In this document: positions 31,263 through 37,136 of the stretch, in pieces
How the letters are laid out: the number at the start of each line of letters is the position of its first letter
Position numbering within the stretch: the stretch's first letter is position 1
Assembly: GCA_016210495.1 (NCBI GenBank)
Contig: JACQUC010000168.1
Coordinates: forward strand, 1 to 37,136
Reading direction: 5' to 3'
Origin: Chloroflexota bacterium
GTDB lineage: Bacteria; Chloroflexota; FW602-bin22; JACPRP01
Length of the DNA: 37,136 nucleotides
The notes under the pieces: generated by a model
The model's input: the letters and a program-made list of their open reading frames with translations, nothing else
What the model was told of the DNA's origin: nothing
Databases searched by the model: none
Made by a program: the position numbers and the translations under genes

Positions 31263-32111
31263 ATGGTTCCTGACATACGGTTTCGCGAGGGCACAATCAT
31301 CGACAACCACGTGCACATTTCCGACATCCCGGATCCTGCCTGGAACGCGCCACCTTTCCTGGCTGAGCAGCTACTTCGGCTAATGGATGGCCCCTACATG
31401 GTGGCAGGCGAAGCTAGACACGTCGGTATTGCGGTGGCTCAGCCGGGCCCCGGCATCTCGATCAAGCCGGGCTGGGACCATCAACAAATCCACGAATACA
31501 TCGTAAAGGCAGTTAGACAGTTCCCAGATCGCATCATCGGTTGCATGATGATCAACCCCCATTTGGGACTCGAGCAGGCTTTCGCAGAGCTTGAGCACTT
31601 AGTCAAAGACGAGGGCTTCCGCATGATAAAAATGCACCCCACGTTCCACCATTACTGGCCAAACAAGTCTAAGCACCTCACCTATCCCATCATGGAGCAG
31701 GCCCGCCGACTAGGCATTCCCGTGATGATCCATACCGGGGATCCTCCTTTCTCTGTCCCCGCGCTCACGGCACCACTTGCGGAGGCCTTTCGCGACGTGA
31801 ACATCATCCTTGCCCATTTCGGAACGCAAAAGACGGGGTACGCTGATGACGCCGTCGAGGTGGCGAGAAAACAGGACAACGTGTTCCTGGGAACCGATTG
31901 GGGACATCTTATGCGCATCAAGGAGGGTATCCAGACCCTCGGTCCCAGCAAACTCGTTTTTGGCACGGACGGCCCAATCACTGAGATCGGCATGGGCCTG
32001 CGTGCCATCGAGGTCTGCTGCTGGCAGCCTCCCATCGGTATTAATATGCCCGAATCCGACCGGGAGAGGATTTTTGGGGGCAACATGGCCGAGCTCCTGG
32101 GGCTGACATAA
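31263..32111 (+). CDS. Amidohydrolase-superfamily metal-dependent hydrolase/decarboxylase
   Basis: 282 aa. An amidohydrolase-2 type TIM barrel. Ligand candidates are His16 and His18 (DNHVHIS), His157 (MIHTGD), His185 (LAHFG) and Asp236 (FGTDGP), a complete set. This branch contains aromatic acid decarboxylases (ACMSD, gamma-resorcylate decarboxylase types) and lactonases. No signal peptide is present. AAGGAGG precedes the ATG. Next to UbiD, HyuB and cupin genes, a role in an aromatic or cyclic carboxylate pathway is plausible; the substrate is not shown. Confidence 0.88.
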   Translation: MVPDIRFREGTIIDNHVHISDIPDPAWNAPPFLAEQLLRLMDGPYMVAGEARHVGIAVAQPGPGISIKPGWDHQQIHEYIVKAVRQFPDRIIGCMMINPHLGLEQAFAELEHLVKDEGFRMIKMHPTFHHYWPNKSKHLTYPIMEQARRLGIPVMIHTGDPPFSVPALTAPLAEAFRDVNIILAHFGTQKTGYADDAVEVARKQDNVFLGTDWGHLMRIKEGIQTLGPSKLVFGTDGPITEIGMGLRAIEVCCWQPPIGINMPESDRERIFGGNMAELLGLT

Positions 32112-32120
32112 GCCCTACTT

Positions 32121-32148
32121 TTGACAAGGCTGGCGCATGGGTTATAAT
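32121..32148 (+). promoter_or_regulatory. Promoter of recR-nadABC
   Basis: Perfect TTGACA (32121-32126) and perfect TATAAT (32143-32148) with 16-bp spacing, starting 10 bp after the amidohydrolase stop. Confidence 0.7.
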
Positions 32149-32211
32149 ACAAGCGTAAAGTTGCATCCTGTGGGGATGAATTATTGCCACCTGGAAGGAA
32201 AGTGAGGAGGA

Positions 32212-32811
32212 GTGCAACTGACCGCCGAGCCTGTTGCCAGGCTCATCGAGGAATTTTCCAAGCTTCCTGGCATCGGTCCCAAGACCGCCCAGCGGCTCAC
32301 GTTCTTCTTGCTCAGGGCTCCCATCGAAGACGCACGGTCGCTGGCGCAGGCCATTCAGGAAGTTCGGGACAAGATCGTTTTCTGTTCCACCTGCTTCAAC
32401 ATCACCGAGGCCGATCCGTGCTCGATTTGCGAGGGTAACGGCAGGGATCACAGCAAGATATGCATTGTAGAGGAGCCGCTCGACGTGCTCGCGCTCGAGC
32501 GGACGCGCCAGTACGTGGGGCTTTACCACGTCCTGCACGGCGCTATCTCGCCTATGGACGGAATTGGCCCGGAGGACTTGAGGATTCGGGAGCTGTTGCG
32601 TCGGCTGGACCTTGGCGGTGTCGAGGAGGTCATTCTGGCCACCAACCCGAACCTGGAGGGTGAGGCAACGGCTATGTACCTGGCGCGACTCTTGGCGCGG
32701 TTGGGGGTGAAGGTTACGCGGCTGGCCCGGGGATTACCTGTTGGGGGTGACCTGGAATACGCGGATGAGATAACCCTTACTCGCGCCTTGGAGGGAAGGC
32801 GGGAAATGTGA
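32212..32811 (+). CDS. recR: Recombination mediator RecR
   Basis: 199 aa, the standard length. RecR works with RecF/RecO to load RecA on gapped DNA. Helix-hairpin-helix region [17 protein letters not shown] near 18-34; C4 zinc finger [16 protein letters not shown] (Cys 58, 61, 70, 73); Toprim domain starting [15 protein letters not shown], with the [10 protein letters not shown] segment. The GTG start has GAGGAGGA immediately before it, with GGAAAG at a more usual distance. Cotranscription with nadABC is possible; a REP-like palindrome lies in the 87-bp gap. Confidence 0.95.
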   Translation: MQLTAEPVARLIEEFSKLPGIGPKTAQRLTFFLLRAPIEDARSLAQAIQEVRDKIVFCSTCFNITEADPCSICEGNGRDHSKICIVEEPLDVLALERTRQYVGLYHVLHGAISPMDGIGPEDLRIRELLRRLDLGGVEEVILATNPNLEGEATAMYLARLLARLGVKVTRLARGLPVGGDLEYADEITLTRALEGRREM

Positions 32812-32827
32812 TCCGCCGAAACGGTAG

Positions 32828-32847
32828 GGGCGGTTCGCGAACCGCCC
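32828..32847. repeat. REP-like perfect palindrome between recR and nadA
   Basis: GGGCGGTTCG-CGAACCGCCC, a 20-bp perfect palindrome led by GTAGG, of the same design as the one between argC and argJ. Confidence 0.85.
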
Positions 32848-32898
32848 TGCCGCATTGGAAGTTTGGCGGGAGTGTGATCTGCATAAGCAAAGTGCGAG

Positions 32899-33840
32899 AT
32901 GATAGATACAAAGGACTTCGAGCAGTTAACAGTTAAGAACCGCGCTCTGGCGAAGGAAATTGGCGAGCTGAAGAAAGTACGCAACGCCGTCATCCTGGCT
33001 CACAATTACCAGCGTCCGGAGGTCCAAGACGCGGCCGACTTCGTAGGCGATTCCCTCGAGCTGTCGCGCAAGGCGACCCAGGTCGAGGCCGACGTCATCG
33101 TATTTTGCGGGGTACATTTTATGGCCGAGAGCGCGGCCATACTGAATCCTGCTCGAACCGTCCTCCTCCCGGAGATCGCCGCCGGCTGTCCGCTCGCCGA
33201 GACCATCGACGTCGAGGACCTCCGCGCTTGGAAAGCCAGATACCCCGACGCCGCCGTGGTCTGCTACGTGAATTCCTCGGCGGCAGTGAAGGCCGAGAGC
33301 GACGTCTGCTGCACCTCGGCCAATGCCCTCAAGGTGGTCGAGTCGTTGCCGAACAGTAGGATTCTGTTTGTGCCCGATCAGAACCTCGGACACTTTGTGT
33401 CCAGGCAGACTAAGAAAGAGATCATCCGCTATCCTGGCGCGTGCGTTACGCACGAACGGCTCACCCCTGAGCACGTGGTGGAGGCGAAGAAGGCGTACCC
33501 AGGGGCATCGGTCGTGGTGCACCCTGAGTGCGTTCCGGACGTAGTGGACCTCGCCGATGCGGTGCTCAGTACCTCGCAGATGCTGCGCTACGTTCGCGAG
33601 AGCTCCGCCGAGGTTTTCCTCATCGGCACAGAGTCGGGACTGCTCCATCGCATGACGCTCGAGAATCCCAACAAGAAGTTTTTCGTGATCTCCCGTGCGC
33701 TGATGTGCCCGAACATGAAGCGGACGCACCTCGGCAGCGTCCTTGGCGCCTTGCGCGAGAACAGGTATGTGATATCTCTGGACGAAGAGACACGCCTGGC
33801 AGCGAAGCGCGCCTTGGATAGAATGCTGGAGATCCTGTAG
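32899..33840 (+). CDS. nadA: Quinolinate synthase
   Basis: 313 aa. Condenses iminoaspartate with dihydroxyacetone phosphate to quinolinate, using a [4Fe-4S] cluster. The three cluster cysteines are recognisable: Cys97 (AAGCPLA), Cys211 (VHPECVPDVV) and Cys270 (ALMCPNMK). HNYQRPEVQDAADFVGDSLELSR is the family's N-terminal signature. The ribosome site before the ATG is weak (GCGAG). First of nadA-nadB-nadC. Confidence 0.95.
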   Translation: MIDTKDFEQLTVKNRALAKEIGELKKVRNAVILAHNYQRPEVQDAADFVGDSLELSRKATQVEADVIVFCGVHFMAESAAILNPARTVLLPEIAAGCPLAETIDVEDLRAWKARYPDAAVVCYVNSSAAVKAESDVCCTSANALKVVESLPNSRILFVPDQNLGHFVSRQTKKEIIRYPGACVTHERLTPEHVVEAKKAYPGASVVVHPECVPDVVDLADAVLSTSQMLRYVRESSAEVFLIGTESGLLHRMTLENPNKKFFVISRALMCPNMKRTHLGSVLGALRENRYVISLDEETRLAAKRALDRMLEIL

Positions 33841-33848
33841 GGCTCAGA

Positions 33849-35417
33849 TTGGCCTACTACGATTACATCATCATCGGCAGCGGCATCGCCGGCCTGTATA
33901 CGGCGCTTCTGGCGCAGGCGCACGGCTCGGTGCTGGTGCTGACCAAGTCACGCATCGACGAGTGCAACACCCGGCACGCGCAAGGGGGCATCGCCGCGGC
34001 CATCGGCACGCACGACTCGCCCGACGCACACCTGCAAGACACCCTGTCCGCTGGGGCCGGGTTGGTCAATCTCGAGGCGGCGCGCATTTTGGCTGACGAG
34101 GCGGCCGATCGCATCCAGGACCTTGTTTCCTTGGGTGTGCCGTTTGATACCGTCGACGGCGAGATCGCCCTGGCACGGGAGGGCGCGCACACCTTTCCCA
34201 GGGTGCTGCACGCAGGAGGTGATGCCACCGGGGCGCAGATCGAGCTCACGCTGACCAGGCAGATTCGAGCCTCGCGCGTTACTGTGCTAGAGCACCACCT
34301 CGTCACTGAGATATACGTCGAGGGTGGCGCTGCCCGAGGCGTGCACGTGCTGGACTGCCTTGCGGGCGCCCAGGAGACGTTTGAGGGCAAGTTCTTCGTC
34401 ATCGCCAGCGGGGGCGCCGGGCAGCTCTTCAAGCTCACGACGAATCCCCTGGTGGCCACGGGCGACGGCGTAGCGTTAGCATATCAAGCAGGCGCGGAGA
34501 TAGCCGACATCGAGTTCTACCAGTTTCACCCCACGGCGCTTAGCCTTCCCGGCGTGCCTCATTTCTTGATCTCCGAGGCCGTGCGAGGGGAGGGAGCCCA
34601 CCTGCTCAACGAAACGGGCCATCGCTTTATGGTCGGCCGCCATCCTCTGGCCGAGTTGGCGCCTCGCGATGTCGTGGCGCGGGCCGCGGTCGTCGAGATG
34701 CGCGAAGCCAGTACAAGCCACGTTTACCTGGACATCACCCATCTCCCCAAGTCGCGCATAATCGCGCGGTTCCCGACCATCTACACTTTCTGCCTCGAGC
34801 ATGGCCTGGATATCACGTCGCAGCCTATTCCCGTGGCTCCGGCAGCGCACTACATGATCGGCGGTATCAAGACGAATGTCTGGGGGGAGACGAATATCGC
34901 GGGGTTGTACGCGTGCGGGGAAGTGGCGCGCACGGGAGTACACGGCGCCAATCGCCTTGCCAGCAACTCGTTGCTCGAGGTAGTGATCTTTGCCAAGCGG
35001 ATTGTCCGGCGGACCGTCGAGCCGGACGGAGCGGGCCGCCTGACGGAAAGACCGACTGGCGCGAGGGCGGCCCACGCGGCCGCGCTGGATGAAGATGTCT
35101 CGAGTGAGAACCCTGCTCTAGAGAAGCCCTGTCTTGCCGCACTCCAGTCGCTGACCTGGGAGCATTTGGGGATCGAGCGCTCCCAGACATCGATAGCTGA
35201 GGCACTGGAGAGGATAAGAGCCTGGCGCGCGAACGCTGCCTCTCCCAGGAACCGCGCCGAGTTCGAGCTGGCCAATTTGCTCCTCGTAGGCATGATGATC
35301 GGACAGGCCGCCAACATTCGCACGGAGAGCCGGGGTGCGCACTTCCGTTGCGACTATCCCAAGGAGTCGCCGGCTTGGGTGCGCCCCATCGTGTTTCGGA
35401 AGCGGTTGAGCCATTGA
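33849..35417 (+). CDS. nadB: L-aspartate oxidase
   Basis: 522 aa. FAD enzyme oxidising L-aspartate to iminoaspartate for NadA. FAD motif YIIIGSGIAGLYTALLAQ near 6-23; RHAQGGIAAA, HPTALSLPG, a GGIKTNVWGETNIAGLYACGEVA block and the RTESRGAHFRCDYP segment are all family features. TTG start 8 bp after the nadA stop, with AGGG upstream. Aspartate oxidase rather than aspartate dehydrogenase feeds the pathway; in anaerobes fumarate can replace oxygen as acceptor. Confidence 0.95.
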   Translation: MAYYDYIIIGSGIAGLYTALLAQAHGSVLVLTKSRIDECNTRHAQGGIAAAIGTHDSPDAHLQDTLSAGAGLVNLEAARILADEAADRIQDLVSLGVPFDTVDGEIALAREGAHTFPRVLHAGGDATGAQIELTLTRQIRASRVTVLEHHLVTEIYVEGGAARGVHVLDCLAGAQETFEGKFFVIASGGAGQLFKLTTNPLVATGDGVALAYQAGAEIADIEFYQFHPTALSLPGVPHFLISEAVRGEGAHLLNETGHRFMVGRHPLAELAPRDVVARAAVVEMREASTSHVYLDITHLPKSRIIARFPTIYTFCLEHGLDITSQPIPVAPAAHYMIGGIKTNVWGETNIAGLYACGEVARTGVHGANRLASNSLLEVVIFAKRIVRRTVEPDGAGRLTERPTGARAAHAAALDEDVSSENPALEKPCLAALQSLTWEHLGIERSQTSIAEALERIRAWRANAASPRNRAEFELANLLLVGMMIGQAANIRTESRGAHFRCDYPKESPAWVRPIVFRKRLSH

Positions 35418-35465
35418 CACGCTAGGCGAGGTACTCGGGTCTGAACCTTAGAGGTCGCGGAGAAC

Positions 35466-35491
35466 GCAGAGACGATCATATTTGTCTCTGC
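35466..35491 (+). other. Hairpin in the nadB-nadC gap
   Basis: A perfect 8-bp stem, GCAGAGAC / GTCTCTGC, with a 10-nt loop, lies about 50 bp after the nadB stop. A second hairpin, GGACCG-AGCG-CGGTCC, follows at 35534-35549, just before the nadC ribosome site. They may tune nadC expression or protect the transcript. Confidence 0.4.
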
Positions 35492-35574
35492 GGCATCTGC
35501 GCCCTCAGCAGCGAACCCCCGTCTCCTTCCGCTGGACCGAGCGCGGTCCTGAACGATATAGGAGGAATGTGGCA

Positions 35575-36429
35575 TTGAAACTAGTTCATCAGAGGGTCGA
35601 GGAGATCGTGCGCTGTGCCCTGACCGAGGACTTGGCGTGGGGTGACGTTACCACCGACGCGCTGGTCCCGCCGGACGCCGAGGCCACGAGCAGGGCCATC
35701 TTCAAGCGACCCGGCGTGCTGGCAGGGATAGACGTGTTTGCGCTGGTTTTCCAGATTATGGACCCAGGTGTCGAGACGAGCGTCCTGGTGCGCGACGGGT
35801 CCAGGGTCGAGCGCGGGGAGGCGGTGGCCGTCGTGCAGGGGCCCGCCGCAAGCATACTTAGAGCAGAGCGTACGGCGCTCAATTTCCTCCAGAGAATGAG
35901 TGGGATCGCTACCGAGACGGCGCGTTACGTGGAGGCCGTTGCTGGCCTGCCGGTGCGCGTTATTCACACGCGAAAGACCGTGCCTGGCTTGCGTGTCTTG
36001 GATAGATACGCCGTCGGGTGTGGCGGAGGGCTGCCGCATCGGTTCAACTTAAGCGACGGTGTGCTGATCAAGGATAATCACCTCGCCGTATTGAGAAAAG
36101 CGGGCAAGGGCATCAGGGAAGCAGTGGAGCTGACGAGGCAAAGTATCCATCACGGGCTGGTGGTGGAGGTCGAGGTGGAGAACCTGGAGGAAGCGCGCGA
36201 GGCGCTGGAGTCCGGCGCAGAGGTAATCCTTCTGGACAACATGACGCCGGAGCAGGCACGCGAGTGCGTCCTAATGCTGGCAGGGCGGGCGAAGACCGAG
36301 GCGTCGGGTGGTATTAACCTTGGCAACGTGCGCGCCTTCGCCGAAGCGGGGGTGGACATCATTTCGGTGGGAGCGCTCACGCACTCCAGCCACGCACTGG
36401 ACATCAGTTTGGACTTCGAAGTTGCGTGA
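35575..36429 (+). CDS. nadC: Nicotinate-nucleotide pyrophosphorylase (carboxylating)
   Basis: 284 aa. Converts quinolinate and PRPP to nicotinate mononucleotide and CO2, the entry to NAD. Family signatures: LTEDLAWGDVTTDAL, ALNFLQRMSGIAT, HTRKTVPGLRVLDRYAVGCGG (PRPP/quinolinate binding) and LIKDNH. The TTG at 35575 is chosen because AGGAGG lies 9 nt upstream and the family sequence begins there; a GTG at 35569 is also possible, while the frame to 35482 runs through both hairpins and is unlikely to be coding. Completes the quinolinate branch. Confidence 0.95.
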   Translation: MKLVHQRVEEIVRCALTEDLAWGDVTTDALVPPDAEATSRAIFKRPGVLAGIDVFALVFQIMDPGVETSVLVRDGSRVERGEAVAVVQGPAASILRAERTALNFLQRMSGIATETARYVEAVAGLPVRVIHTRKTVPGLRVLDRYAVGCGGGLPHRFNLSDGVLIKDNHLAVLRKAGKGIREAVELTRQSIHHGLVVEVEVENLEEAREALESGAEVILLDNMTPEQARECVLMLAGRAKTEASGGINLGNVRAFAEAGVDIISVGALTHSSHALDISLDFEVA

Positions 36430-36446
36430 TTTTCTTGCCGCGGCAC

Positions 36447-36476
36447 TTGACAAATTATCTCGCGGTGTGTTAATAT
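36447..36476 (+). promoter_or_regulatory. Promoter of the small transcription unit before 16S
   Basis: TTGACA (36447-36452) and TAATAT (36471-36476) with 18-bp spacing, predicting a start near 36483. It lies 17 bp past the nadC stop. Confidence 0.6.
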
Positions 36477-36482
36477 TCAGGT

Positions 36483-36584
36483 GTTCCGAGTAATGGACAG
36501 GAGGTGCCGTCGCGAGGATACTGTAGTCATCCGGGCAAAGGATTGAGTACAAGTCCCCAAGTAGGCAAAACTACTTGGTTTTTT
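36483..36584 (+). ncRNA. Candidate ~100-nt small RNA or leader
   Basis: A complete transcription unit without a recognised gene: promoter just upstream, an intrinsic terminator at the end. It contains a hairpin GGATAC-TGTA-GTCATCC (one bulge) and a 17-codon frame from ATG 36493 to TGA 36544 without a good ribosome site. I do not recognise 6S, SRP or tmRNA features. It could be a small RNA, an attenuator for the rRNA operon, or a peptide leader. Confidence 0.35.
36557..36584 (+). terminator. Intrinsic terminator
   Basis: Perfect 8-bp stem CCAAGTAG / CTACTTGG with loop GCAAAA, directly followed by six T residues. Confidence 0.9.
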
Positions 36585-36603
36585 GTTGGGTGGCGAGGGT
36601 AAC

Positions 36604-36633
36604 TTGACAGCACCAGTCGGAATGTGATAGGAT
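36604..36633 (+). promoter_or_regulatory. rRNA operon promoter
   Basis: TTGACA (36604-36609) and TAGGAT (36628-36633) with 18-bp spacing. Transcription should begin near 36640, exactly at a 10-bp perfect hairpin, CGTGTCCTTG / CAAGGACACG with loop GGGA (36640-36663). Confidence 0.65.
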
Positions 36634-36665
36634 ATAGCGCGTGTCCTTGGGGACAAGGACACGGG

Positions 36666-36677
36666 GAACTTTAACAA
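36666..36677 (+). promoter_or_regulatory. boxA-like antitermination element in the rRNA leader
   Basis: GAACTTTAACAA closely matches the rrn boxA consensus (GCTCTTTAACAA) and lies just after the leader hairpin, the expected place for Nus-factor-dependent antitermination. A small hairpin AAAGTAT-GAAA-ATACTTT (36777-36794) stands at the edge of the 16S gene. Confidence 0.6.
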
Positions 36678-36791
36678 CCGGATAGCGACAGGAAGGTTAC
36701 CAGCATCGGTGCAACGAGAGTTGTATCGGTAAAGGCCCAAACATTGGCCATAGGGTCTCGAACAAATTCTGAGAATAAAGTATGAAAATAC

Positions 36792-37136
36792 TTTGTGGAG
36801 AGTTTGATCCTGGCTCAGGATAAACGCGGGCGGCGTGCCTAAAACATGCAAGTCGTACGGTTTCGAGCTAGCTTGCTAGATCGGGACAGTGGCAGACGGC
36901 TGAGTAACGCGTGGGTGACCTACCCTCGAGTGGGGAATAACTGCTCGAAAGAGTGGCTAATACCGCATGTGCTTCTACGAGTAGAGTTGTGGAAGTAAAG
37001 CCCTTTGGGCGCTCGGGGACGGGCCTGCGTCCGATTAGCTAGTTGGTGGGGTAAAGGCCTACCAAGGCTTCGATCGGTAGCTGGTCTGAGAGGATGATCA
37101 GCCAGACTGGGACTGAGATACGGCCCAGACTCCTAC
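36792..37136 (+). rRNA. rrs: 16S ribosomal RNA, 5' part
   Basis: The conserved AGAGTTTGATCCTGGCTCAG (universal 8F site) begins at 36799, so the mature 5' end is near 36792. Further conserved blocks are GGCGGCGTGCC, CATGCAAGTCG, TGAGTAACGCGTGGGTGA and TGAGAGGATGATCAGCC. The window ends near E. coli position 350, at ACTCCTAC. The sequence fits Chloroflexota by general look, which I could not verify. Confidence 0.97.

Noticed and set aside
32926..33729. 267-aa minus-strand open frame over nadA
   Set aside because: NadA cluster cysteines and signatures are intact on the plus strand; the shadow has no family features.

Overview
The window reads as a chromosomal segment of a GC-rich bacterium that starts many genes with TTG or GTG. 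The 5' end of its 16S rRNA, the archaeal/eukaryal-type ATP-dependent DNA ligase and the lipoproteins with long Ala/Pro/Thr linkers fit Chloroflexota, perhaps a Dehalococcoidia relative. That placement is inference from partial evidence; a 16S search would settle it. It looks free-living and biosynthetically competent, with complete argC-argJ-argB-argD and nadA-nadB-nadC sets.

Layout. (1) 1-6.6 kb: DNA ligase overlapping a flavin reductase-like gene (+); converging on it, prfB (with a programmed +1 frameshift) and a peptidase-MA metalloprotease (-); a small zinc-ribbon gene (-); about 900 bp with no convincing gene; then a diheme c-type cytochrome lipoprotein with an Ala/Pro/Thr repeat linker (-). 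(2) 6.9-11.3 kb: arginine operon argCJBD (-), with a palindromic REP-like element lodged between argC and argJ inside a 32-bp duplication of the gene junction. (3) 11.4-15.4 kb: a small membrane protein, two coupled GNAT acetyltransferases, a hairpin-rich intergenic region and a secreted subtilisin (all -). (4) 15.5-32.1 kb: an accessory catabolic island. Leftward: isochorismatase-like hydrolase, solute-binding lipoprotein and a HyuB-type protein with a C-terminal Cys-rich domain. Rightward from a near-consensus promoter: FAD flavoprotein, 2[4Fe-4S] ferredoxin, solute-binding lipoprotein, UbiD, HyuB, solute-binding lipoprotein, UbiD. Then a cupin and a fourth solute-binding lipoprotein (-), divergent from an amidohydrolase (+). 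(5) 32.1-36.4 kb: recR then nadA-nadB-nadC (+). (6) 36.4-37.1 kb: a short promoter-to-terminator unit that may be a small RNA, then an rRNA promoter, boxA-like leader and the start of the 16S gene, cut by the window end.

The most interesting part is region 4. It combines four solute-binding lipoproteins, two UbiD (de)carboxylases, two hydantoinase-B/acetophenone-carboxylase-type proteins, a flavoprotein-ferredoxin pair, an isochorismatase-type hydrolase, an amidohydrolase and a cupin. It has no ABC permease or ATPase, no HyuA partner and no UbiX in the window. My inference is uptake and degradation of one or more aromatic or heterocyclic carboxylates; the substrate cannot be read from sequence. 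Two divergent promoter pairs (19.60-19.71 kb and 31.03-31.12 kb) suggest co-regulation.
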